The notes under the pieces: model-generated
Database searches by the model: none
Seen by the model: only the letters and a program-made list of their open reading frames with translations
Told to the model about the DNA's origin: nothing
Shown: positions 33,237-41,031 of the stretch, piece by piece
How the letters are laid out: every line of letters starts with the position of its first letter
Position numbering within the stretch: the first letter of the stretch is position 1
Assembly (NCBI GenBank): GCA_030587405.1
Contig: JAUQZD010000054.1
Coordinates: 1-45,610 of the forward strand
DNA: 45,610 nucleotides
Direction of reading: 5' to 3'
Source of the DNA: Candidatus Freyrarchaeum guaymasense
GTDB taxonomy: Archaea; Asgardarchaeota; Jordarchaeia; Jordarchaeales; Freyrarchaeaceae
Translations under genes and position numbers: made by a program

Positions 33237-35185
33237 GCTTTAGCCTCCTCAAGGATTGAAGCGTTCCTCCAGATCTTAGTCCTTGTTATGGCGCACCCCT
33301 TACAGAGCTCCTTGCAGACGCCGCAGTTCACACATCTTGCAAGGTCTATCTTTGAAACTTTATTTCCTTCAAACTCGTCTACCGTTATGGCTGGGCAGCC
33401 GAACTCCTTCACACACTCCTCACAGAATATGCAGATGTGCTCTGCGACCTCGTAGTACTCTTCAATTCCCTTCCTCAGCTTTTCTTCTTCTATCTCCTTC
33501 ATACGTCTCTTAGTTTGGAGTATGCACTCCTGACGGGAGACGACGACGCGGACTCCGCTCTGCTTAAAGGCCTCGTCGAAGACGGAGATGGCATGGTTAA
33601 GGTTAAAGGGATCAATCACCCTCACGTAGTCTACCCCAAGTGCCTTGCAAACCTCGGCTATATCTATCGCCTTGGCCTTCCCTGTGGCTGAGAGGCCGGT
33701 TCCGGGGTGGGGCTGGTGTCCTGTCATGGCAGTCCACCTGTTATCCATGACCACTATCAGTATGTCTGCGTTGTTCCAGACACAGTTGAGGACGGCTGGC
33801 ATGCCTGTGTGGAAGAACGTGGAGTCGCCTATGAACGCGACCACTTTCTGTTTTTTACTCTTGAAGCTTATGCCTGAGGCGATGCTTATTCCAGCTGACA
33901 TGCAAACCATGAAGTCGCTCATGTTAAATGGCGGAAGCGTCGCGTTAGCGTAGCATCCTATGTCGCCTCCCCACACCACGTCGTACCCTTTACCCTCTAT
34001 GGCCTTTTTAATGGCATAAAGGGTCGCCCTGTGAGGGCATCCGGGGCAGAAGCCCGGGGTCCTCATAAGCAAGAGGTTGGTGAAGCCTAGCGTCTTCATG
34101 GCTAGTTCTTGAGGGTTTACCGGGGACTCTACACCGAAAACTTTGCTGTACGCCATTACGGCGTCGTCGACGCTCAGCTCTCCTGCAGGGGAGAAAAGTG
34201 CCTTTCCAACTATTTTGACACTTAAACCCTCATCATACGCTATCTTCTTCAGCTCGTCTTCAAGGAAGCCTTCAAGCTCCTCCATCACAACTATCGTGTC
34301 AAGGTCCCCTGCGAACTCTGCTATAAGCTTACGGGAGAGAGGGTATGCTAAACCCAGCTTAAGGATTGGAACATCGTATATTTTTAGCATGTCTAAGGCT
34401 TCGAGCGTGTAGTTGTACGAGACGCCCGAGGTAACTATACCTATTCTTCCCTTCCCTTCAAGGATCTTGTTAAGGGGGGTGTTGTAGGCGTACTCCTCTG
34501 CAATCCTGTTCATGTTCCTGAGGAGCTTTTGCTTGTTTGTAACGGCTATAACCAAGGCGCTGAAGTACTTAGCCCAGTTCTTTACGAAGTACCCTTCCTC
34601 CTTCGGTGGCTTAAGCTTTCCAAGGGTTACGGCTCCGAGAGAATGACTTGTCCTAGCTGTCATGTTAAGCATAACGGGCACGTCGAACTCCTCTGATATG
34701 TCGAAGGCTGTAATGGTGAAGTCCTTACACTCCTGCGGGTTAGATGGTTCCACCACCGGCATGTGAGCGTGCAGCCCATAGTACCTATTATCCTGTTCGT
34801 TTGTGCTTGAAATGCAGCTTGGGTCCCCACCATTAACTATTACGAGTCCACCCTCCGCCCCTACTCCACAGTAGCACAGCGTGAAGAGGGGGTCTGAAGC
34901 CACGTTCATGCCAACCATCTTCATGGCGCAAAGGGAGCGGACGCCACTCCAGCTAGCCCCGATCGCGTTTTCCAGTGCAACGTACTCATTCGTCGAGTAC
35001 TGAAACACAAGTCCAGGAAGCTCCTTGGCTACTTCAGCCAGTGTGTCGCCAACCTCGCTGGCAGGAGTCCCCGGGTAAGTTGAAGCAAAACCAACACCAG
35101 CCTCCAGAGCTCCTCTCGCAACGGCCTCGTTTCCAAGAAGCAAAACCTTCCTTCCGGGCTCATCGATGAGAACATCACTAACCAA
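33233..35185 (-). CDS. iorA: Indolepyruvate:ferredoxin oxidoreductase, alpha subunit
   Basis: 650 residues. N-terminal pyrimidine-binding domain (LLGNEAVARGALEAGVGFAS, then TYPGTPASE), central GIVTSGVSYNYTLEAL, the thiamine-diphosphate domain with GFCPGCPHRATLYAI, VWGGDIGCYANAT, AFIGDSTFFHTGM and VMDNRWTAMTGHQPHPGTG, and a C-terminal two-cluster ferredoxin domain (CIFCEECVKEFGCPA; CVNCGVCKELCKGCA). This matches archaeal IorA. TTG 35185 is preceded by GGGAGGATTTCCAC. It heads the iorA-iorB operon. Aromatic amino-acid fermentation is the expected role; the AOR at the other end of the window could oxidise aryl-acetaldehydes made by its side reaction. Confidence 0.96.
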   Translation of the reverse strand: MVSDVLIDEPGRKVLLLGNEAVARGALEAGVGFASTYPGTPASEVGDTLAEVAKELPGLVFQYSTNEYVALENAIGASWSGVRSLCAMKMVGMNVASDPLFTLCYCGVGAEGGLVIVNGGDPSCISSTNEQDNRYYGLHAHMPVVEPSNPQECKDFTITAFDISEEFDVPVMLNMTARTSHSLGAVTLGKLKPPKEEGYFVKNWAKYFSALVIAVTNKQKLLRNMNRIAEEYAYNTPLNKILEGKGRIGIVTSGVSYNYTLEALDMLKIYDVPILKLGLAYPLSRKLIAEFAGDLDTIVVMEELEGFLEDELKKIAYDEGLSVKIVGKALFSPAGELSVDDAVMAYSKVFGVESPVNPQELAMKTLGFTNLLLMRTPGFCPGCPHRATLYAIKKAIEGKGYDVVWGGDIGCYANATLPPFNMSDFMVCMSAGISIASGISFKSKKQKVVAFIGDSTFFHTGMPAVLNCVWNNADILIVVMDNRWTAMTGHQPHPGTGLSATGKAKAIDIAEVCKALGVDYVRVIDPFNLNHAISVFDEAFKQSGVRVVVSRQECILQTKRRMKEIEEEKLRKGIEEYYEVAEHICIFCEECVKEFGCPAITVDEFEGNKVSKIDLARCVNCGVCKELCKGCAITRTKIWRNASILEEAKA

Positions 35186-35266
35186 GTGGAAATCCTCCCT
35201 ACAAGTTGTTTCTAGCAGGTTTATTCTAAAAGACTAGAAGAACAAGAGAGCCTTTAAATTTAAGGG

Positions 35267-35893
35267 TTACCCGGATCGGCGGGGTGTTAGGAGGGATGCT
35301 AGATCCTTCCTGAGGTCTTTTCCCGGAACAGCAGACCTAAAACCAGACGCCAACCGTTTAACGTCGTCTAAGCAGGGATACTTCTCCAAGAACATTTCCC
35401 AAAGAAACTTGGCAATGTGAACAAATGGCTGGGATGACAACATCTCCCTTAACTCGCTTGGTGTCTTGAAGCCGCTTCCCTCCGGGTCCACCTCGCTCCC
35501 GAAGGCAGGGGTGCCATTTATAAGTGCTAAGAAGGCGTAGTTCACTTCATTGTCTTCCTCGTCGTAGATGGGGCCTGTGAAAAAGGAGATTTCCCCGTCT
35601 ACGCCCATTTCCTCTAGAAGTTCCCTCCTTGCAGCCGAAGCCAACCCGGTTAGGCTTGACGCTTCATGAGGAGAAACGTGGCCTGAAGCCGTATCAGTAT
35701 ACTTTCCAGGATTACTCTTCTTAAGTTTAGATCTTTTCTGAACGAGGAGTAAGCCGTCCCTGTTAAAACCCAGCACCCTCACGACAATGTGGGGGACATT
35801 GAACCTGTGAGCTTCCCCCCTACTTAAAGGGTAAATTATAACGTTTCCACCTTCCAGCTTAACGCACGCAACGAGCTCTTCCTCATCATTCAT
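35267..35893 (-). CDS. Nudix hydrolase
   Basis: The Nudix box is recognisable but with an enlarged first part: GHVSPHEASSLTGLASAARR followed by ELLEEMGV, including the metal-binding REL-x-EE-x-G. The sequence before it (GLLLVQKRSKLKKSNPGKYT) and after it (FFTGPIYDEEDNEVNYAFLA) resemble the isopentenyl-diphosphate-isomerase-like and mutator-type branches. Substrate unknown; 208 residues. GGTGTGA precedes the ATG. It follows the GNAT gene on the same strand by 41 bases and is probably cotranscribed with it. Confidence 0.85.
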   Translation of the reverse strand: MNDEEELVACVKLEGGNVIIYPLSRGEAHRFNVPHIVVRVLGFNRDGLLLVQKRSKLKKSNPGKYTDTASGHVSPHEASSLTGLASAARRELLEEMGVDGEISFFTGPIYDEEDNEVNYAFLALINGTPAFGSEVDPEGSGFKTPSELREMLSSQPFVHIAKFLWEMFLEKYPCLDDVKRLASGFRSAVPGKDLRKDLASLLTPRRSG

Positions 35894-35934
35894 CCTTCAC
35901 ACCAAACCGGGAACCCTATATGTGGGTTAGAGTG

Positions 35935-36939
35935 CTACCATTCCCCAATCACATGCTCCACGGGTACGTAAATCCTTTCCTTCCTCATAAATACACTTTT
36001 CCTTACGGGAAGGATCATGGCTGTGGTACGACCTCCCAGAGGGAGGAAGCCTGCCCTCCTAACCTGCATTTTAACCGTTGACGTTACTGCAGTAAGAATT
36101 AACGGTACTCTCAAAGATTCCAGCTTTTCGGTAAGGGAAACTACGACGGCCCCCACACGTTGAGGGTTTAAGTATACTACCGTGCCAATAAGCCCTACCT
36201 TAAAAGTCTTTCTTCTACCCCTCATCAGCCTTACCGAGGCTGTCGCCGCAGCTCCTTCATTAAAAGCTATAAGATCGGTTCTCGAGAAAAAACTCCTGTC
36301 AAGTTTACTATAAAGATCCATTGTTCGCCCTATCTCGTTGAACACGTGTTCCGCCCGGTCAGGACTCAACGCCTCCGAATCTAAAGGCCCAGATGGCCTC
36401 CTCTGAAGTGGGGAGAGCAGCTTTAAAGCAAGTTCAGCTCCTCTTACCCCCAACGCATCAGCTAGCTGCCTGCCATCCACCACGCGGAGCATCAAGTCGA
36501 CAAAGTGCTCGTCCCTGAAACCTAAGCGGCGATACATCCTCCATGCCTTGCTCAGCTTGTCAGCGTAAAGAGCGACGAGCTCTCCCCCCTCCTCTACGCA
36601 GAGCCTAAGCGCCTTACTGAGCGTCTTCTTACCAATCCCTTCTCCTTGACGCTCTGGGAGAACAGCGACGTCATCTATGAAGGCTGCCGGAGTAAGCTCC
36701 CCTTCAAGGTAAACGTTCTTAAATGTGATGATGGCCGTTGAAACAATACGTCCATGATCCTTGCCTAAGACAGCGGCCACTCGCCTCCAAATCCCATATC
36801 TGCCCATCCACTCTCCCCGACTTCTAAGTAACGAGGCAAAGCTCCCCCCAGCCAGGAAGAAGGCCTCATTAAAAACCCTACATATTTCGTTTATATCCTC
36901 GCCTGGAAGCTCGTCGAAGAATAGAACCTCAAACCTCAT
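35935..36939 (-). CDS. Protein with two GNAT acetyltransferase domains
   Basis: An N-terminal GNAT domain carries the acetyl-CoA loop in VLPERQGEGIGKKTLSKALR (Q/R-x-x-G-x-G/A), with the typical YRRLGFRDEHF that follows. The second half (about residues 190-330) repeats the strand order in weaker form, with VKMQVRRAGFLPLGG near its end, giving an Eis-like or tandem GNAT layout. ATG 36939 is favoured because GAGGATGG lies just upstream; the frame is open to 36978. Substrate unknown. It precedes the Nudix gene. Confidence 0.8.
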   Translation of the reverse strand: MRFEVLFFDELPGEDINEICRVFNEAFFLAGGSFASLLRSRGEWMGRYGIWRRVAAVLGKDHGRIVSTAIITFKNVYLEGELTPAAFIDDVAVLPERQGEGIGKKTLSKALRLCVEEGGELVALYADKLSKAWRMYRRLGFRDEHFVDLMLRVVDGRQLADALGVRGAELALKLLSPLQRRPSGPLDSEALSPDRAEHVFNEIGRTMDLYSKLDRSFFSRTDLIAFNEGAAATASVRLMRGRRKTFKVGLIGTVVYLNPQRVGAVVVSLTEKLESLRVPLILTAVTSTVKMQVRRAGFLPLGGRTTAMILPVRKSVFMRKERIYVPVEHVIGEW

Positions 36940-37098
36940 CAAACCATCCTCTAGAGCCCTCAGCATGGCAAGAGGCACTTTAACACTTTAGGCGAAACAT
37001 CGGAAAAGCAAAAATTGACGTATGCCCGCAAAGGATGATTTGAGCGTTACACTTCCATCATTAAAGCTTCTTCCCGAAAACTCTTAAAGAAAAAGGAG

Positions 37099-37578
37099 TT
37101 AGAGGGGTTTAAAGTATTTTATGTCTAGTATGCTGCCTATCCTGTCTTCTTTCGGTCTTAGAACAGCTTCAACCGTCATGCCCACTTGGACGCTTTCAGG
37201 GTCAACCTCGTCCAGTCTGTGGATCATTCCCCCCTCGACACCGTCGAAAACTATTAACGCCCATATTATTGGTTTCTCAAGCCTTGAACCATCTAAGTCA
37301 ACATAGGATACGGTGAACGTGTAGACAACCCCTCTCAACCCCACGTCAACATAGTCGACGTCGCTTTTAAAGCAGCGCGGACAGAAGGCTTTCGGAGGGA
37401 GGGTTTTGCACCCGCATGCCTTGCACACACTAGCCACTATTCTCCCGTTCTCCTTAAGCTCGTGGAAGAACCTTGACGCAGCGAAGCCAGCAGGGTACTC
37501 GTAGTAGTTGTCTATGTTGCTTTCATCCCAGTGTCGGGTGATAGACCCGACGTATGGGGGCTTATATGGTTCAGCCAT
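37099..37578 (-). CDS. DUF35 OB-fold protein with rubredoxin-like zinc ribbon (second copy)
   Basis: About 159 residues: an N-terminal helix region, a four-Cys zinc ribbon (VCKACGCKTLPPKAFCPRC), and a C-terminal OB fold (GVVYTFTVSYVDLDG, PIIWALIVFDGVEGGMIHRL). DUF35 proteins work with thiolase-fold enzymes: in archaea they bridge acetoacetyl-CoA thiolase and HMG-CoA synthase, and in steroid-degrading bacteria (ChsH2) they assemble with the thiolase-like aldolase Ltp2. ATG 37578 is preferred over GTG 37581 because of GGAGGGG upstream. It is the last of four genes in the thiolase/DUF35 operon and a paralogue of the preceding gene, with the same C-terminal SILDIKYFKP. Confidence 0.9.
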   Translation of the reverse strand: MAEPYKPPYVGSITRHWDESNIDNYYEYPAGFAASRFFHELKENGRIVASVCKACGCKTLPPKAFCPRCFKSDVDYVDVGLRGVVYTFTVSYVDLDGSRLEKPIIWALIVFDGVEGGMIHRLDEVDPESVQVGMTVEAVLRPKEDRIGSILDIKYFKPL

Positions 37579-37589
37579 CACAACCCCTC

Positions 37590-38258
37590 CTACACCGGCT
37601 TAAAGTACTTTATGTCGAGGATCGAGCCTCTACGCTTCTCAGGGGGCTCCCAGACGGCTTTAACTCTCATGCCGATCCTTACGTCGTCCGGGCTTACCTC
37701 GCCGAGCTTATGCATGAAGCCGCCCCAGTGCCTTACCGTTTTTGAGGATGGGGTTTCAAGCCTTGTTCCGTCAAGCCATATCACAGCGTTGATAACGGGT
37801 TTTTCCAGTCTAACTTTCGGGTCTGTTCCAATGTAGGATATGGAGAACGTTGACACTATTCCTGTGTCCGCCACTTCAACCCACTCGTCGGTGTCTTTGA
37901 AGCACCATTCACAGAAGAGCCTCGGAGGGACGAGCACTCTCCCACAGCCATAGCAGCGGCGACCCAAGATCTTACCGTTCTTCAACCCTTCAAGGAACGT
38001 CCCTAAAGCGTAGCCAGCGGTTCTGGAATACTCAAACATCGCCCTCCACGTTACGAGATAGACGTGCTCCAAGTTCCACTCGGGAATATGAGTCATTAAC
38101 CCTCTTTTCTCTATGCTTTCACGCAGGAAGTCCTTCTTCGTCGGAGCACTTTTTAATTCAAATTTCTCGTAAAGCTTTTTCAGGTCTGGTGGAAGATGCT
38201 TGAAGAATTTATCGACGTCGTCGATCATAGCGTGAACCTCAACCTTCTTACCAGCCAT
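37590..38258 (-). CDS. DUF35 OB-fold protein with zinc ribbon (first copy, longer)
   Basis: 222 residues with a longer N-terminal helical region (HAMIDDVDKFFKHLPPDLKK) than its neighbour, then the four-Cys ribbon (RRCYGCGRVLVPPRLFCEWC) and an OB fold (GIVSTFSISYIGTDPKV, PVINAVIWLDG, GGFMHKLGEVSPDDV). It ends SILDIKYFKPV like the next gene. Two different DUF35 proteins beside two different thiolase-fold proteins suggest a hetero-oligomeric complex with one partner for each. GGAGGGTTTAAAA precedes the ATG. Spacing to the neighbours is 9-12 bases. Confidence 0.9.
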   Translation of the reverse strand: MAGKKVEVHAMIDDVDKFFKHLPPDLKKLYEKFELKSAPTKKDFLRESIEKRGLMTHIPEWNLEHVYLVTWRAMFEYSRTAGYALGTFLEGLKNGKILGRRCYGCGRVLVPPRLFCEWCFKDTDEWVEVADTGIVSTFSISYIGTDPKVRLEKPVINAVIWLDGTRLETPSSKTVRHWGGFMHKLGEVSPDDVRIGMRVKAVWEPPEKRRGSILDIKYFKPV

Positions 38259-38270
38259 TTTTAAACCCTC

Positions 38271-39467
38271 CTAACTTCTCATCACGACCACCGTGGCCAC
38301 CTGCATCAGGTCCCCCCACGCCTGAGCAACACCAACCTTAGCGTTGTCAACCTGCCTCTTCCCAGCCTGATTGCTTAACTGCCAGTAAAGTTCGGCAACC
38401 TTCATAGCCCCCGCTGCAGCAATCGGGTTACCAACTCCCTGAAGGCCACCTGATGGGCAGGAAGGATGCTTTCCGTCCCTCTCAAGCTCCCCCTCCTCTA
38501 AGAGCCTGGGAGCTAACCCCTGCTTTCCTAGCAGTCCGTCCAGGTGATGTAGCTCCTTGTAGTCGAATGGGTCGTACGGTTCAAGGATGTCTAAGTCCTT
38601 TAACGGGTTTGAGATCCCTGCCATCTTGTAGGCTTGCTGTGCTGCGAGGTAAACGTAGTATGGGAAGGCTAAGTCCCTGTTCATCCAGTACTGACTGTCT
38701 ATGCACATTCCAACCCCATCTATCCAAACCGGGGTGTCCGTGAACTTCTTCGCCACATCTTCTGATGCAAGTATGAGGGTGACGGCGCCGTCCGTTGAGG
38801 GGCTTATGTCCAGCCTCTGCACGGGCCAGGCTAGTACGGGGGAGTTAAGGACGTCTTCAACCGTTATTTTCATTCCTAGCTGGGAGTGGGGGTGGTCAAG
38901 CGCGTTACGTTTATTTTTAACGGCTGAAAGGGCGATGGTTTCCTTTTTAAGGTTGTGAGCGTGCATGTACCGGTTCATTTCGAGGGCGAAGATCCAGACG
39001 AGGTTCGGGCCGAGAGGCCACTCTAGTATGGGCTCGAAGATCGTTTGGAAGAGCTTTTGAGCGTGAGGCACCGGAGGGGACATCTTCTCCCACGCTGAAA
39101 CCTGGACCATGTCATACAATCCAGATGCGACGTAGTACCATCCCGTTACCACGCATCCGACACCCGTCCCTCCTCCTACAAACTCTCTTATGTAGGGTTT
39201 ACCGCATGCCCCCATGGCGTCAACAGGGTTCCACCCCTTCATGTGGATTCCGTCGAACGCGTCAGGAGCGGACGCGCCGACTACGGCGTCCACGTCTGCA
39301 GGTGTTAACCCGCATGAGTCGAACGCGCGCCTAGTCGCCTCGTAAACAAGTTCACGTGTTGTATGGGGGTTTATGGATCTGAAATCGGTCATCCCAGCCC
39401 CTATCACGGCCACCCTCTTTTTCCTAGGCAAGACGCGGGGAAGTTTTGGCGTGTACGTTTGAGCCAT
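38271..39467 (-). CDS. Thiolase-fold protein (SCPx/Ltp2-like), lacking the nucleophilic Cys
   Basis: Thiolase superfamily, 398 residues: VAVIGAGMTDF at the start, then a region reading GGGTGVGCVVTGWYYVASG where true thiolases have Cys followed by 17 residues to SG; counted back from SG, the position here (about 99) is Gly. The catalytic His of the GHP motif is Asn (LQGVGNPIAAAG), and the C-terminal Cys motif is absent (GVAQAWGDLMQV). EPYDPFDYKEL takes the place of the HDAF-type motif. So classical thiolysis is unlikely unless shared with the partner encoded just upstream. GGTGA precedes its ATG by six bases and its start lies six bases after the partner's stop. Aldolase-like or scaffold roles are possible. 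Confidence 0.87.
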   Translation of the reverse strand: MAQTYTPKLPRVLPRKKRVAVIGAGMTDFRSINPHTTRELVYEATRRAFDSCGLTPADVDAVVGASAPDAFDGIHMKGWNPVDAMGACGKPYIREFVGGGTGVGCVVTGWYYVASGLYDMVQVSAWEKMSPPVPHAQKLFQTIFEPILEWPLGPNLVWIFALEMNRYMHAHNLKKETIALSAVKNKRNALDHPHSQLGMKITVEDVLNSPVLAWPVQRLDISPSTDGAVTLILASEDVAKKFTDTPVWIDGVGMCIDSQYWMNRDLAFPYYVYLAAQQAYKMAGISNPLKDLDILEPYDPFDYKELHHLDGLLGKQGLAPRLLEEGELERDGKHPSCPSGGLQGVGNPIAAAGAMKVAELYWQLSNQAGKRQVDNAKVGVAQAWGDLMQVATVVVMRS

Positions 39468-39473
39468 CTTATT

Positions 39474-40628
39474 TCACCTCGCGAGCACAACCACTCCTCC
39501 ACACTTCACTATTTCAGAGTCGCTTCCAACCGCGACCCCCACTTCAGCGTTGTCAACTTGCCTTCTACCTGCCTGCTGCCTCAACTGCTGAACAACCTCA
39601 ACAATCCTCTGCAGCCCTGCCGCCTGCGGGGCGTACCCCATGCCTAGACATCCTCCAGAAGCGTTTACTGGAAGCCTCCCGCCTATGTAGAATTCCTCCA
39701 CCATTGATGGCGCCTCCCCTTTTTTGCATATGCCCATCGCCTCTAGGTACTGTGGTTCTTGATAGGAGAAAGCCTCTGTTACCTCTACAATGTTCACTTG
39801 CTTTTTGGGATCCCTTATGCCAGCCATAGTGAACGCTTCCTTGCTGGCATTTTTAACCCAGATGGCTTCACCCCAAGACCAGCTTTCAGGGTAGCTTGAG
39901 TCCGTTGCATGCCCCACTCCAATTACCCATACTGGGGTGTCTGTTACAGCCCTCGCCACGTCTTCGGACGCCAAGATAACTACTGCCGAGTAGTCAGCTA
40001 GGGGGGCTATGTCTAGCTCGTTAATGGGCCAGAACGCTGGACGGGAACATATCACGTCATCCACTGTCAGTCTGGCTCCGAAGCCTGCTGATGGGTTAAG
40101 GAGCGCGTTACCCTTGTTTTTAACGACCACCTCGGCTATCTGCTCCCTTGTCGCTCCGGCGTCGCATATGTAACGTGTCATGTCCATCCCTGCCAAGTAG
40201 TAAGGATGTCCTCCGAGAGGCCTGTTGTAGATGGGGTCTAGGGCGAAGAGGAGGACTTCAGGGTAGTTCTTAACGTCCGTGGCTACCTTAGAGTGAGATT
40301 CAACTACAACCACGTCTGCAATGCCGCTCAGAATGAGCATGTAGGCGTTTATGAAGGCTATGGTGCCGTCGTTGCACACCAAGTTGTCAAACTTTAACCG
40401 GCACCCCACCTGGTCAGGAGTGTACTCGTCGGCAATGCTGATACCAGCGTAGAAGTCGTACTCGTTGGTTAATAGGGCGTCTACGTCGTCCGGTGCCACC
40501 CCTGCGTCCTCGTAGGCCTTCTTCGCAGAGGTGTAAATGAGTTCTCTGAAGTCTCTGTCGGGAGTAAGCGGTTTGCTTTCCACCTGTCCTATCCCAATTA
40601 CGGCTACAGCCTTGGTCAAGTCCACCAC
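39474..40628 (-). CDS. Thiolase-fold protein (SCPx/Ltp2-like) with Cys at the nucleophile position
   Basis: 384 residues: VAVIGIGQVESKP at the start; LVCNDGTIAFINAYMLILSG has Cys (C85) exactly 17 residues before the G of SG, the spacing of thiolase nucleophiles. The His of GHP is replaced by Tyr (CLGMGYAPQAAG), and the motif before it reads NIVEVTEAFSYQEP. It therefore keeps one canonical residue and has lost another; Tyr residues are catalytic in Ltp2-type retro-aldolases by report. It heads the four-gene operon. A TATA-like ATTAAAATATTTG on this strand (plus about 40655-40668) predicts a start point close to the GTG. Acting on a branched or ring-derived acyl-CoA is a reasonable guess. Confidence 0.87.
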   Translation of the reverse strand: MVDLTKAVAVIGIGQVESKPLTPDRDFRELIYTSAKKAYEDAGVAPDDVDALLTNEYDFYAGISIADEYTPDQVGCRLKFDNLVCNDGTIAFINAYMLILSGIADVVVVESHSKVATDVKNYPEVLLFALDPIYNRPLGGHPYYLAGMDMTRYICDAGATREQIAEVVVKNKGNALLNPSAGFGARLTVDDVICSRPAFWPINELDIAPLADYSAVVILASEDVARAVTDTPVWVIGVGHATDSSYPESWSWGEAIWVKNASKEAFTMAGIRDPKKQVNIVEVTEAFSYQEPQYLEAMGICKKGEAPSMVEEFYIGGRLPVNASGGCLGMGYAPQAAGLQRIVEVVQQLRQQAGRRQVDNAEVGVAVGSDSEIVKCGGVVVLAR

Positions 40629-40786
40629 CCAGAAAAATTAGAGTGAAAAACAAATATTTTAATTCACAAATAAGAATGTTATGGAACGGGGAACGGGGAA
40701 CGGCGAGTCCCAGAGGGGTGGAGTCTACCCTTTTAATGAGGGCTGCCATCCATCATCTTATTTATGCTAAGTTGGAAGGTGGGTGT

Positions 40787-40975
40787 GGGGTTCAGCGGAT
40801 ATAGTCTTTTATAGACGTATGTCCGCTTTGGGACGCATCACCCTTGAAGGTTTGGTTTTATCCTTCAGGGGCTCGTCCCCTTTCGGGTAACCCCGGGAGC
40901 CCCACATCCGAAGGTGCTTGCCCCGATGGGCAGCCAGGCTGCCTGAGCAGACGGGGCTCCGATTAAGCATGTCTG
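40787..40975 (-). mobile_element. Degraded TnpB 3' end plus right-end/omegaRNA-like structured region (copy B)
   Basis: Read on the minus strand, bases 40973 to about 40880 translate as SPVCSGSLAAHRGKHLRMWG, matching CPLCSGRMAAYEGR of the TnpB at the window end, but the second CxxC and the DRDVVA motif are missing (a deletion of about 19 codons) and the first Cys is Ser. Bases 40880-40917 share about 34 of 39 aligned positions with 45426-45463. The ends also match: TTTTAT and GGGGTTCA lie 20 bases apart in both copies. Three strong hairpins are present: 40794-40806 with 40814-40827 (13 pairs, one bulge), 40841-40850 with 40862-40871 (10 pairs), and 40868-40874 with 40897-40903 (7 pairs). A further one pairs 40921-40925 with 40951-40955 region. 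No intact protein remains. Confidence 0.7.
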
Positions 40976-40983
40976 GAAGGAGA

Positions 40984-40993
40984 GGTATAAATG
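40984..40993 (+). promoter_or_regulatory. TATA-like box before the KaiC/GvpD-like gene
   Basis: GGTATAAATG, about 45 bases before the ATG at 41032, would start transcription near 41015. It lies just outside the TnpB remnant. Confidence 0.4.
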
Positions 40994-41031
40994 TGTTGCG
41001 GCCGCAGAGCGCCTATCAATGCCTATGAAAA

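Larger units (their letters stand above)
40629..41031. other. 403-base region with TnpB remnant and promoters
   Basis: Holds the divergent promoter of the thiolase operon, three copies of the 7-base unit GGAACGG (about 40683-40703), the degraded TnpB 3' end with its hairpins (40787-40975, listed separately), and a TATA-like GGTATAAATG (40984-40993) before the KaiC/GvpD-like gene. Confidence 0.6.

Noticed and set aside
40683..40703. Three tandem copies of GGAACGG as a possible CRISPR or satellite seed.
   Set aside because: Only 7-base units without spacers; too short and too few for an array.
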